This document shows, in pieces, positions 6,972-14,469 of a DNA stretch of 64,000 bases. Below the pieces are notes generated by a model. The model had not been told where the DNA came from and made no database searches. It saw only the letters and a list, made by a program, of their open reading frames with translations. Source of the stretch: Sphingomonas taxi (lineage in GTDB: Bacteria > Pseudomonadota > Alphaproteobacteria > Sphingomonadales > Sphingomonadaceae). The position numbers and the translations under genes were made by a program. The number at the start of each line of letters is the position of its first letter. Positions within the stretch are counted from its first letter, which is position 1. The DNA is taken from positions 310,001 through 374,000 of the forward strand of contig QFQI01000002.1 in the NCBI GenBank assembly GCA_003243195.1, written 5' to 3'.

Positions 6972-7019
6972 ATCGGGCCGGCGCGACCGGGGCATCTGCC
7001 CCGAGCCGCCCGGCCCGAT
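6972..7019. repeat. Nested inverted repeat in the 5' leader of the GTA-like cassette
   Basis: Outer arms ATCGGGCCGG (6972-6981) and CCGGCCCGAT (7010-7019) are perfectly complementary over 10 bp. Inside them a second hairpin CGGGGCA (6988-6994) / TGCCCCG (6997-7003) is also perfect. The whole 48-bp structure sits between the predicted promoter and the first start codon, in what would be an untranslated leader of about 90 nt, 25 bases from the ATG at 6946. It could be an attenuator, a protein-binding site or an RNA stability element. No protein gene fits here. Confidence 0.6.
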
Positions 7020-7034
7020 TCACATCATCTCGAT

Positions 7035-7105
7035 GTTCACGTTTTGTACGCAAACAGCGTCGCGCTGTCAAGCGAAATGCGCGTCGCCAGACCCCGTTCG
7101 CAAAC
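7035..7105 (-). promoter_or_regulatory. Sigma70-like promoter with operator-like repeats for the GTA-like cassette
   Basis: On the minus strand a perfect -35 box TTGACA (7071-7066) is followed after exactly 17 bases by TACAAA (7048-7043), giving a transcription start near 7036. Two direct repeats GTACGCAAAC (7046-7055) and GTTCGCAAAC (7096-7105) lie 50 bp apart, one over the -10 box and one upstream of -35. GTTC-N7-GTAC at 7035-7049 differs by one base from the alphaproteobacterial LexA box (GTTC-N7-GTTC). The rest of 7020-7182 holds no gene I recognise. Regulation by LexA or another factor is inference. Confidence 0.6.
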
Positions 7106-7182
7106 GCCCGGGAAGGCGTGGATTCGAGGCCGGGCGGCACGCTCCTCCCGCATGCGCATCCGGCGCCCGTCCGAACCGCCGG

Positions 7183-8295
7183 TCAGCCGCCCAGCAGATC
7201 GCCCTTGTCGAGCGCCAGCACCGCATCCGAAAAGCGGATCGGGGTCCGCAACCCCGCGATCCGGCGCCCCGTGCCCGGCGGCAACACCATCCCGCGCGCG
7301 GCGACCTGCGGATCGGCGAGCGCCTGTTCCACGGTGTTGATCGGCCCCGCCGGCACCCCCGCCGCCTCCAGTCGCGTCAGCAGTTCGTCGCGCGAGAAGG
7401 TGCGGCACCGCGCCTCCACCGCCGTCGTCAACGCCGCGCGATCCTCGACCCGTCCGGCATTGGTCCGCCAGCCCGGCACTGCGGGAAGGCCGACCACCTC
7501 GGCGAAACGCTGGAATTGCGCGTCATTGCCGACCGCCACGATCAACCAGCCGTCGATGGTCGGGAACACCGCATAGGGGGCGATGCTGGGATGCGCATTG
7601 CCGATGCGCGCCGGGTTGCTCCCGCTGGCGAAATAGCCCGCCGCCTGGTTCGCCAGCACGCCCACCATCGTGTCCAGCAGCGCGCAATCCACCTGCTGCC
7701 CGCGTCCGGTGCGCGCGCGCATCGCCAGTGCCGCCTGGATGCCGATCGTCGCGTACAATCCGGTCATGATGTCGGCGAAGGCGACGCCGATCTTCTGCGG
7801 CGCGCCGTCCGGTTCGCCGGTCAGCGACATGATGCCGCTCATCCCCTGAACGATGAAGTCGTAGCCGGCGCGCGACGCATAGGGTCCGTCCTGCCCGAAG
7901 CCGGTGATCGAGCAATAGACCAGCCGCGGATGGCGCGCCGACAGGCTGGCATAGTCCAGCCCGAACTTCGCCAGCCCGCCCACCTTGAAATTCTCGATCA
8001 CCACATCGGCGTCGGCGATCAGCGCCTTGACGCGCGCCAGGTCGTCCGCGCGGCTGAAATCGGCGACCATCCCCTCCTTGCCGCGATTGCACGCGTGGAA
8101 ATAGGCCGCGACCCGCTCGCCGCGCTGTTCCACGAACGGCGGCCCCCATGATCGCGTATCGTCGCCCGCCGGGCTTTCGACCTTCACGACCTGCGCGCCG
8201 AGGTCGGCCAGCACCTGCCCCGCCCATGGCCCGGCGAGGATGCGCGCCAGCTCCACCACGCGCACCCCGGCCAGCGGCGCCTCGCCGTTCTCCAT
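7183..8295 (-). CDS. CaiB/BaiF family (class III) CoA transferase, probably glutarate-type
   Basis: A 370-residue product from the ATG at 8295, just after the acyl-CoA dehydrogenase stop. Family features are GVRVVELARILAGPWAGQVLADLGAQVVKVE at the N-terminus, the catalytic-type Asp in VAFADIMTGL (about residue 175), and YCSITGFGQDGPYA. Class III transferases move CoA between carboxylic acids without free CoA. Pairing with a glutaryl-CoA dehydrogenase and a LysR regulator resembles gcdH-gcdG sets, where the transferase activates glutarate (succinyl-CoA as donor). Substrate is inferred from the neighbour only. Confidence 0.85.
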   Translation of the reverse strand: MENGEAPLAGVRVVELARILAGPWAGQVLADLGAQVVKVESPAGDDTRSWGPPFVEQRGERVAAYFHACNRGKEGMVADFSRADDLARVKALIADADVVIENFKVGGLAKFGLDYASLSARHPRLVYCSITGFGQDGPYASRAGYDFIVQGMSGIMSLTGEPDGAPQKIGVAFADIMTGLYATIGIQAALAMRARTGRGQQVDCALLDTMVGVLANQAAGYFASGSNPARIGNAHPSIAPYAVFPTIDGWLIVAVGNDAQFQRFAEVVGLPAVPGWRTNAGRVEDRAALTTAVEARCRTFSRDELLTRLEAAGVPAGPINTVEQALADPQVAARGMVLPPGTGRRIAGLRTPIRFSDAVLALDKGDLLGG

Positions 8296-8297
8296 CG

Positions 8298-9485
8298 TCA
8301 AAACGCCGCGATACCCGTGATCGCGCGACCCAGGATCAGCGCGTGCACGTCATGCGCACCCTCATAGGTGTTGACCGTCTCCAGGTTCATCAGGTGGCGC
8401 ATCACCTGATATTCCCCCGAAATGCCGTTGCCGCCGTGCATGTCGCGCGCCGCGCGCGCGATATCCAGCGCCTTGCCGACGTTGTTGCGCTTGATGAGCG
8501 ACACCATCTCCGGCGCGAACCGCCCGTCGTCCATCAGCCGGCCGACGCGCAACGCCGCCTGCAGCCCCAGCGCGATCTCCGTCTCCATGTCGGCCAGCTT
8601 CTTCTGGAACAATTGCCGTCCGGCCAGCGGCGTGCCGAACTGCTTGCGATCCAGTCCGTAGCCGCGCGCGGCATGGAAGCAGAATTCCGCCGCCCCCATC
8701 GCGCCCCAACTGATCCCGTAGCGCGCGCGGTTCAGGCAGCCGAACGGCCCCTTCAATCCTTCCACGTCGGGCAGCAGCGCGTCCTCGCCGACTTCCACCT
8801 CGTCCATCATCACCATCCCGGTGATCGACGCGCGCAGCGACAATTTGCCCTCGATCTTGGGCGCCGCCAGCCCGCGCGCGCCCTTTTCCAGCACGAAGCC
8901 GCGGATCTTGCCGCCATGCGCATCCGACTTGGCCCATATCACGAACACATCGGCGATCGGACTGTTCGAGATCCACGTCTTCGACCCCGACAGCACATAG
9001 CCGCCGTCGACCTTGCGCGCGCGCGTCGTCATCCCGCCGGGGTCCGATCCCGCATCCGGTTCGGTCAGCCCGAAACAGCCGATCCACTCGCCGGACGCCA
9101 ACCGGGGCAGATACCGGCGCTTCTGCTCCTCCGAACCATAGGCATGGATCGGATACATCACCAGGCTCGACTGCACGCTCATCATCGAGCGATAGCCCGA
9201 GTCGATCCGCTCCACCTCGCGCGCGATCAGCCCATAGGCGACATAGCTCGCCCCCACCCCGCCGTAATCGGCCGGGATCGTCGGGCCGAGCAGCCCCAGT
9301 TCACCCATCTCGCGGAAGATCGCCGGATCGGTATGCTCGTTCTGGAATGCCTCGATCACGCGCGGCGCCAGGCGGTCCTGCGCATAGGCGCGGGCGGTGT
9401 CGCGGATCATCCGTTCGTCGTCGCTCAACTGCTCGTCCAGCAGCAGCGGATCCGCCCAGTCGAAGGGGCCCATGCCGGCCATCAT
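8298..9485 (-). CDS. gcdH: Glutaryl-CoA dehydrogenase
   Basis: A 395-residue flavoprotein of the acyl-CoA dehydrogenase family. Substrate-specific signature: DWADPLLLDEQLSDDERMIRDTAR at the N-terminus, FGLTEPDAGSDPGGM, KTWISNSPIADVFVIWAKS, and NTYEGAHDVHALILGRAITG at the C-terminus with the catalytic-base Glu. These blocks match glutaryl-CoA dehydrogenase better than short-chain enzymes. It oxidises and decarboxylates glutaryl-CoA to crotonyl-CoA in lysine, tryptophan and glutarate breakdown, passing electrons to ETF. Two tandem ATGs (9485, 9482) follow a GGAGAG site. Transcribed with the CoA transferase, divergent from a LysR gene. Confidence 0.93.
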   Translation of the reverse strand: MMAGMGPFDWADPLLLDEQLSDDERMIRDTARAYAQDRLAPRVIEAFQNEHTDPAIFREMGELGLLGPTIPADYGGVGASYVAYGLIAREVERIDSGYRSMMSVQSSLVMYPIHAYGSEEQKRRYLPRLASGEWIGCFGLTEPDAGSDPGGMTTRARKVDGGYVLSGSKTWISNSPIADVFVIWAKSDAHGGKIRGFVLEKGARGLAAPKIEGKLSLRASITGMVMMDEVEVGEDALLPDVEGLKGPFGCLNRARYGISWGAMGAAEFCFHAARGYGLDRKQFGTPLAGRQLFQKKLADMETEIALGLQAALRVGRLMDDGRFAPEMVSLIKRNNVGKALDIARAARDMHGGNGISGEYQVMRHLMNLETVNTYEGAHDVHALILGRAITGIAAF

Positions 9486-9533
9486 CTCTCTCCGTCGTTG
9501 ATGCGCGATGCTCTCACCACGAACGTGCGCGGT

Positions 9534-9555
9534 AAAGCGCGTCGTACGTCGCTTT
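9534..9555. promoter_or_regulatory. Candidate LysR operator in the gcdH / lysR intergenic region
   Basis: AAAGCG (9534-9539) and CGCTTT (9550-9555) form an inverted repeat with a 10-base spacer, whose centre is the small palindrome around GTAC. It lies in the 98-bp gap between the divergent gcdH and LysR genes, where LysR-type proteins normally bind to repress themselves and activate the neighbour. The T-N11-A rule is only loosely met. Visible symmetry, inferred function. Confidence 0.45.
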
Positions 9556-9583
9556 TGATCGCTCGGCGTGATTAAAGTCGCGG

Positions 9584-10513
9584 ATGCTCGACCCGCGCCT
9601 CCTCGACCTGTTCGTGCATGTGGCGGAGGAGCGCAGCTTCGGCCGCGCGGCCGAGCGGCTGAACCTCGCGCAATCCACCGTCTCGGCGCAGATCCGCCGC
9701 CTCGAGGATACGGTCGGCGCGCCGCTGCTGACGCGGCACAAGCGCGCGGCGGTGCAGTTGACCGACGTCGGCCGGCTGTTCCTCGCCGAGGCGCGCGACG
9801 TGCTGGACCGGCTCGAACGCGCCGAGCGCTACGGCCGGATGGCGGCGCGCGGCCTCGCCGGTCCGCTCGCGGTCGGCTATATCTTCTCCGCGCTGCCCAG
9901 CGGCGTCCTTCCGGCGCTGTTGCGGGTCGTGCGGCACGACACGCCGCTGATCCGCGTCGCGCCGCAACAGGCCGAGACGCCGGAACAGATCGCCGCGGTC
10001 GCGGAGCGGCGGCTGGACATCGGCCTGATCCGTCCCCGTTCCGCCTATCCCGACGGGGTGCGCGCGCAGGTGATCCACCGCGAGCCGCTGCTCCTGCTCC
10101 TCGGCGCCGACGATCCCCTCACCGCCCATCCGCTCGTCCCCGCCGTGGCGCTGCGGGGCCGGACGTTCCTGCTGCCACAGTTCAACGAACGCGCCGGTCT
10201 GGTGGAGAAGCTGGAGCGGCTCGCCGCGACCGGCGGCTTCGCGATGCCCGACGTGATCCGCACCAACGACTTCGTGAGCGCGGCGGGCCTGGCGGCGGCC
10301 GGCTACGGACTGGTGCTCGCCCCGGCATCGCTGGCGCGGCTCGGGGTGGAGGGGCTCGTCGCGCGGCGCATCGCCGGGTTCGACGACGCGCTGGAGACGG
10401 CGCTCATCTGGCATGATCGCGGTTCGGCGGTGGCCCGCCGGATCGGCGAACGGCTCGCCACGCAGCCGCTGGCGATATCAGCCGGCGCGGAAGCGCCGCC
10501 GGGGACGTCATGA
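9584..10513 (+). CDS. LysR-type transcriptional regulator, probable GcdR-like activator
   Basis: A 309-residue product of standard LysR length. The winged helix-turn-helix is at residues 1-60 (LLDLFVHVAEERSFGRAAERLNLAQSTVSAQIRRLE), followed by a periplasmic-binding-like effector domain (LAVGYIFSALPSGVLPALL, LDIGLIRPRS, GLAAAGYGLVLAPASLARL). It is divergently transcribed from gcdH and the CoA transferase with an inverted repeat between, so it most likely controls them in response to glutarate or a related metabolite. Start at 9584 fits the family N-terminus (MLDPRLLDLF). Confidence 0.88.
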   Translation: MLDPRLLDLFVHVAEERSFGRAAERLNLAQSTVSAQIRRLEDTVGAPLLTRHKRAAVQLTDVGRLFLAEARDVLDRLERAERYGRMAARGLAGPLAVGYIFSALPSGVLPALLRVVRHDTPLIRVAPQQAETPEQIAAVAERRLDIGLIRPRSAYPDGVRAQVIHREPLLLLLGADDPLTAHPLVPAVALRGRTFLLPQFNERAGLVEKLERLAATGGFAMPDVIRTNDFVSAAGLAAAGYGLVLAPASLARLGVEGLVARRIAGFDDALETALIWHDRGSAVARRIGERLATQPLAISAGAEAPPGTS

Positions 10514-10528
10514 TGACACGGGAGCAAG

Positions 10529-10602
10529 TGGAGCGGGTAACGGGAATCGAACCCGTGTATTCAGCTTGGAAGGCTGCTGTACTACCATTGTACTATACCC
10601 GC
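10529..10602 (-). tRNA. tRNA-Gly (anticodon TCC)
   Basis: A 74-nt cloverleaf on the minus strand, including the encoded 3' CCA (10531-10529). The acceptor stem pairs GCGGGTA with TACCCGC, the D loop contains AATGGTA, the anticodon loop CTTCCAA gives TCC, and the T arm is ACGGGTTCGATTCCCGT. The discriminator base is T. It reads GGA and GGG glycine codons. It lies just past the 3' end of the convergent LysR gene; no integrase or duplicated tRNA end is seen next to it. Confidence 0.97.
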
Positions 10603-10952
10603 TCGAAGCCTGTCGCCCCTGCCACGAAGCGCCCGGCCGGGTCAAGCCGCCCCCGGGACGTCCCGCGCCGCGGCGATGTTCACGACCGAGCCGTGGACCC
10701 GCGCCGTTCGCGCCGAGGCGGCATCAGGCGACGCCGGAATATCGCCCCATGCACATGCCTGCCCAGGAACGAGGCGGCACGGCGACAGCCTCCCCTCGGG
10801 ACGAATGGCTGTCGAATCGGGTTCAGCGCCGGATACACGGGCGGCGCCACCTCCACGCAACCTGTCGGTCTGGGGTCGCTCTCGGGCCGACCGGCCGCGC
10901 CGCCTTCGCCGGGTCGGGGGCGCCTCGCGCCGGCGTCGTCGATCGCCTGTCG
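10603..10952. other. 350-bp stretch without a recognisable gene between tRNA-Gly(TCC) and SURF1
   Basis: All reading frames here give low-complexity Arg/Pro/Ala-rich translations typical of high-GC shadow frames, with no recognisable domain and no ribosome binding site with a convincing start. The tRNA promoter should lie in the first 60 bases (minus strand), though I find no clear -35/-10 pair. The SURF1 gene ends at 10953 with no obvious strong terminator. It may be the remnant of a lost gene, but nothing in the sequence proves it. Confidence 0.5.
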
Positions 10953-11555
10953 CTACCCCCGCCGCCGCCGCCGAACCGCGACCACGTAGATCACCACCGC
11001 CACGCCGGCGAACAGGAACCACTGCACGGCATAGGCGAGGTGGTTGTTGGGGATCGCCGCCACGGAGGGCGGCGCGTTGGCGGCGAGGCCGGCGGCGGGG
11101 CGATCCGCCACCAGCATCAGTTCGCGGACCGCCGGCGCGGTGATCGTCGCGATCAGCGGGCGCGCATCGGGCGCGTGCGCGATCCAGCCGCGCACCGCGC
11201 CGCCGCGCCACGCGACCTTCCCTACGGGATCGCGAGTGGTGCCGATCTGCACACGCAGGCCCGGACCTTCCGCACCCGTCCGGCACAGGGCGATCACGCG
11301 ATAGCCCGCCGATCCGGCCCCGGCGCGGGTGATCGCCACCGGCTCCAGGCAGAAGGCGCTGCTGCGGCGGAACAGCAGCGCGTCGTCGGGCACGCGCGGA
11401 AAGGCGATCGGCGGGCGCGACGGGTTCGCCGCGAGCTGGGCGAGGAACGCCTCCTTCTGCGGTCGCCGCTCCAGCAATTGCCACAGGCCGAGCGCGATCA
11501 TGGCGGCGACCGCCAGCGCCACGACGATCGTCGGCACCACCGGGAGGCGCTTCAC
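10953..11555 (-). CDS. SURF1 family cytochrome oxidase biogenesis protein
   Basis: A 200-residue membrane protein starting at a GTG (11555) that overlaps the DUF983 stop as GTGA. It has an N-terminal transmembrane helix (PTIVVALAVAAMIALGLWQLLERRPQKEAFL, including the conserved GLWQ..R...K segment), a periplasmic middle domain (YRVIALCRTG, VGKVAWRGGAVRGWI), and a second helix after the conserved NNHLAYAVQWFLFAGVAVVIY. This is the SURF1/Shy1 pattern. It helps insert heme a into subunit I. Last gene of the cox assembly operon. Confidence 0.9.
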   Translation of the reverse strand: MKRLPVVPTIVVALAVAAMIALGLWQLLERRPQKEAFLAQLAANPSRPPIAFPRVPDDALLFRRSSAFCLEPVAITRAGAGSAGYRVIALCRTGAEGPGLRVQIGTTRDPVGKVAWRGGAVRGWIAHAPDARPLIATITAPAVRELMLVADRPAAGLAANAPPSVAAIPNNHLAYAVQWFLFAGVAVVIYVVAVRRRRRG

Positions 11556-11938
11556 GGAACGATCCGTCCTTCGCGCGCGGCGTTGCGGAACTCGGCGGCG
11601 AGCAGCCAGCCCTTGGCGACGCGCAGCGACCAGATCACGCCGGCGGTGGTCAGCGGCACCCACAGCAGCACGTGCAGCCACCATGGCGGCGCGAACCGAA
11701 GCTCGACGACGATCGCCAGCGCCACGACGATCGCGCCCCATGCCAGCACGAGCAACGCGGCCGGCCCGTCACCGACGTTGAACCCGGCGAACCGCAATCC
11801 GCACGCCGGGCAGACATCGGCGAACCGCACGACGCCCGCGAACAAGCTACGCGCGCCGCAGCGGGGGCACAGCCCCTTCATGCCGCAGTCGATCGGGCGG
11901 GGCGCGGGGCTCGCCGCCGCCCGATCCGGGTCGCTCAT
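11552..11938 (-). CDS. DUF983 family small membrane protein with zinc ribbon
   Basis: A 128-residue protein starting at the ATG at 11938, which overlaps the coxC stop (ATGA). Two CxxC pairs, CPRCGARSLF and CPACGLRF, form a likely zinc ribbon near residues 24-50, followed by two transmembrane helices (LLVLAWGAIVVALAIVVEL and LHVLLWVPLTTAGVIWSL). This is the DUF983 pattern often found between cytochrome oxidase subunit III and SURF1 in alphaproteobacteria, suggesting a part in oxidase assembly, though its biochemical role is unknown. Confidence 0.88.
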   Translation of the reverse strand: MSDPDRAAASPAPRPIDCGMKGLCPRCGARSLFAGVVRFADVCPACGLRFAGFNVGDGPAALLVLAWGAIVVALAIVVELRFAPPWWLHVLLWVPLTTAGVIWSLRVAKGWLLAAEFRNAAREGRIVP

Positions 11939-12846
11939 CCGCCGTGGACCGGCGCGCCCCATCCGCCCCAGACGTAGACGGTGACGAACAGGAACAGCCA
12001 CACCACGTCGACGAAGTGCCAGTACCACGCCGCCGCCTCGAACCCGAAATGCTGGCGCGGGGTGAACTCGCCCTTATAGGCGCGGATCAGGCACACGATC
12101 AGGAAGATCGTGCCGATCAGGACGTGGAAGCCGTGAAAGCCGGTCGCCATGAAGAACGCCGCGCCATAGTTGATGCCCTTGAACGGGAACGGCGCGTGGA
12201 TGTATTCATAGGCCTGGATGCTGCTGAACAGCACGCCCAGCACCACCGTCAGCCACAGCCCCTTCAGCACGCCATCGCGGTCGCCGACGCCCAGCGCGCC
12301 CCACAGCCCGCGCTTCTCGCCGCCGCGCTGGTCGTGGATCAGCGCATGATGCGCCCAGGTCACCGTGGTGCCCGAACACAGCAGGATCAGCGTGTTGAGC
12401 AACGGCAGTTCGAAGGCGTTGATAACCTCCAGCCCCTTGGGCGGCCATTGCGCGGCGATCGCCGCCGCCCCTTCCGCGGCGCGCTCCACCTGCCCGTCCA
12501 CCACCTGCATCGCGGTGGGGAACAGCGAGAAGTCGAAGAACGCCCAGAACCAGCCGACGAAGAACATCACCTCGGAGGCGATGAACAGGATCATGCCGTA
12601 GCGGAAATGGAGCTGCACCACCGGCGTGTGGTCGCCGGCATGCGCCTCGCGGATCACCTGGTGCCACCAGCCGTACATACAGAACAGCACGGAGGCGAGG
12701 CCGATCAGGAACACCCATCCGCCGCCGGTGCCCTGGTGCATGTACATGATGCCGCCGGCCGCCATCACGAGCGCCGCGAACGAACTGAGCAGCGGCCACG
12801 GGCTGGGTGGCAGGATGTGATATTCGTGGTTCTTGGCACCCGCCAT
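11935..12846 (-). CDS. coxC: Cytochrome c oxidase subunit III
   Basis: A 303-residue integral membrane protein with seven predicted helices. Family markers are HEYHILPPSPWPLLSS, WWHQVIREAHAGDHT, LFIASEVMFFVGWFWAFFD, LNTLILLCSGTTVTWAHHAL, GFHGFHVLIGTIFL and the terminal FEAAAWYWHFVDVVWLFLFVTVYVWG. Subunit III supports the aa3-type terminal oxidase and binds lipids; it has no redox cofactor. Located downstream of ctaG, separated by 34 bp, and overlapping DUF983 by ATGA. Confidence 0.97.
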   Translation of the reverse strand: MAGAKNHEYHILPPSPWPLLSSFAALVMAAGGIMYMHQGTGGGWVFLIGLASVLFCMYGWWHQVIREAHAGDHTPVVQLHFRYGMILFIASEVMFFVGWFWAFFDFSLFPTAMQVVDGQVERAAEGAAAIAAQWPPKGLEVINAFELPLLNTLILLCSGTTVTWAHHALIHDQRGGEKRGLWGALGVGDRDGVLKGLWLTVVLGVLFSSIQAYEYIHAPFPFKGINYGAAFFMATGFHGFHVLIGTIFLIVCLIRAYKGEFTPRQHFGFEAAAWYWHFVDVVWLFLFVTVYVWGGWGAPVHGG

Positions 12847-12880
12847 GCGCGGCTCTCCCCGTTTCGCTTATCGCCCAGCC

Positions 12881-13426
12881 TTACCCGCTCGTTTTCGCGG
12901 AATCCACCGGGTAAAAGGTGTAACTCAGCGTGATCGTCTGCACGTCCTTCGTATCCGGATCGGTCAGGATCTTCGGATCGACATAATAGATCACCGGCAT
13001 CCGCTGCGTCTCGCCGGGCTTCAGCGTCTGCTGCGTGAAGCAGAAGCACTGGATCTTGGTGAAATACTTGCCGGCGATCGCGGGGGTGACGTTATAGGTC
13101 GCGGTGCCGGTCACCGGCTGCGCGCCGCGGTTGGTGGCGGTGAAGAACGCCATGTCGCGCGCGCCGATCTCCACCGTGTCATGCTCCGCCTCCGGCACGA
13201 AGCGCCACGGCAGCTTGGGGCTGGTGTTGGCGTCGAACGCGATCTCGATCCGGCGATGCACGCCGCCCGGCGCCACCTCGCCGCGCCCGGTGGTGCCGTT
13301 CAGCCCGGTCGCCTGGCAGAACATCCGGTACAGCGGCACGCTGGCGAAGGCGAGCCCGGCCATGAAGCAGATCCCCGCCACCGCCAGCAGCGCGGTGCGC
13401 AGCGTTCGGGCCGGGGCGCGGCTCAA
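12881..13426 (-). CDS. ctaG: Cytochrome c oxidase assembly protein CtaG (Cox11), copper delivery to CuB
   Basis: A 181-residue product with one N-terminal membrane helix (TALLAVAGICFMAGLAFASVPLYRMFCQATG) and a periplasmic Ig-like domain. The copper-binding CFCF motif is present in KIQCFCFTQQTL, and the ending YVDPKILTDPD is typical of Cox11. It donates copper to the CuB centre of subunit I. The only in-frame start near the conserved N-terminus is a TTG at 13426 that overlaps the preceding stop as TTGA, so it probably depends on coupled translation. Confidence 0.95.
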   Translation of the reverse strand: MSRAPARTLRTALLAVAGICFMAGLAFASVPLYRMFCQATGLNGTTGRGEVAPGGVHRRIEIAFDANTSPKLPWRFVPEAEHDTVEIGARDMAFFTATNRGAQPVTGTATYNVTPAIAGKYFTKIQCFCFTQQTLKPGETQRMPVIYYVDPKILTDPDTKDVQTITLSYTFYPVDSAKTSG

Positions 13427-13560
13427 TGCGCCATGCCCTGCCTGATGCGCGCGATGGTGATGAAGAACACCAGCACCACGAACGCGCCGAGCAGCAGCGC
13501 GACCACGATCGCGCGCGCCTTCTGCCGGCGGCGGATCAGTTCCTGTTCGTCCTGCTTCAT
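13423..13560 (-). CDS. 45-residue single-helix membrane protein in the cox operon (CoxF-like position)
   Basis: The product begins MKQDEQELIRRRQKARAI, then one hydrophobic helix (VVALLLGAFVVLVFFITIA) and ends RIRQGMAH. It overlaps the ctaB stop by ATGA and the ctaG start by TTGA, so it is clearly part of the operon. Small proteins of this kind lie between ctaB and ctaG in other alphaproteobacteria, sometimes named CoxF. A small oxidase assembly or accessory subunit is the likeliest role; no motif proves it. Confidence 0.75.
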   Translation of the reverse strand: MKQDEQELIRRRQKARAIVVALLLGAFVVLVFFITIARIRQGMAH

Positions 13561-14456
13561 GCCACCCACCGGTCGACGACCAGCGCGCCGAAGATCACGA
13601 AAAGATAGAGGATCGAAAAGCCGAACAGCCGCTTTTCATAGAACATCGGCCGCTCGCCGCGCCGCGCCCCGGCCGCGACCAGCGCGGCGAGCACGCAGAA
13701 CGCCGCGGTCATCGCCACCGCCACCACGCCATAGATGCTGCCGGCCAGCCCCAGCGGCCATGGCGCGACCGCCACCGCCGCCATCGGGATCGTGTACAGC
13801 CCGATCTGCCGCCGCGTCACCGCCTCGCCCGCCACCACCGGCAGCATCGGGACGCCGGCATTGGCGTAATCGGTCTTCACGAACAGCGCGAGCGCCCAGA
13901 AATGCGGCGGCGTCCACAGGAAGACGAGCGCGAACAGCAGCAGCGGCAGCAACGCCACCTCCCCCGTCGCCGCCGCCCAGCCGATCAGCGGCGGGAACGC
14001 CCCGGCCGCGCCGCCGATCACGATGTTCTGCGGCGTCCGGCGCTTCAGCCAGACGGTGTAGATCAGCACGTAGAACAGGATCGACACCGTCAGGATCGCG
14101 GCCGCGGGCAGGTTCACCGCCAGTCCCATCAGGATCACCGAGAACGCGCCCAGCCCGACCCCGAAATGCAGCGCCGACTGCCGCTCCATGCGCCCCGCCG
14201 GCAACGGGCGCTGCGCAGTGCGCTTCATCGCGGCGTCCAGGTCGGCCTCGTACCATTGGTTGAGCGCCCCCGCCGCGCCAGCGCCCAGCGCGATGCACAG
14301 GATCGCGGTAAAACCGAGCACCGGGTCGATGCCGACCGGCGCGGCCAGCATCCCGCACAGGCCGGTGAACACCACCAGGGTCATCACGCGCGGCTTGGTC
14401 AGCGCCAGGAAGTCGCGCCAGTCGGCCGGCGGCAGGAGGGGGGCGGCGGGAGTCAT
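13557..14456 (-). CDS. ctaB: Protoheme IX farnesyltransferase (heme O synthase)
   Basis: A 299-residue UbiA-superfamily membrane protein with about nine helices. It has the two prenyl-binding aspartate regions, NQWYEADLDAAMKRTAQRPLP and the later LWTPPHFWALALFVKTDYANAGVPMLP. The family opening DFLALTKPRVMTLVVFTGLCG is present. It attaches farnesyl to heme b to give heme O, the precursor of heme A needed by subunit I. First gene of the assembly operon ctaB-45aa-ctaG-coxC-DUF983-SURF1, and overlaps the next gene by ATGA. Confidence 0.96.
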   Translation of the reverse strand: MTPAAPLLPPADWRDFLALTKPRVMTLVVFTGLCGMLAAPVGIDPVLGFTAILCIALGAGAAGALNQWYEADLDAAMKRTAQRPLPAGRMERQSALHFGVGLGAFSVILMGLAVNLPAAAILTVSILFYVLIYTVWLKRRTPQNIVIGGAAGAFPPLIGWAAATGEVALLPLLLFALVFLWTPPHFWALALFVKTDYANAGVPMLPVVAGEAVTRRQIGLYTIPMAAVAVAPWPLGLAGSIYGVVAVAMTAAFCVLAALVAAGARRGERPMFYEKRLFGFSILYLFVIFGALVVDRWVA

Positions 14457-14469
14457 CGGTGACGCGGCT

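Noticed and set aside
10529..10952. tRNA-Gly(TCC) as a genomic island attachment site
   Set aside because: No integrase, no repeated tRNA 3' end within the window, and flanking genes are ordinary core genes.
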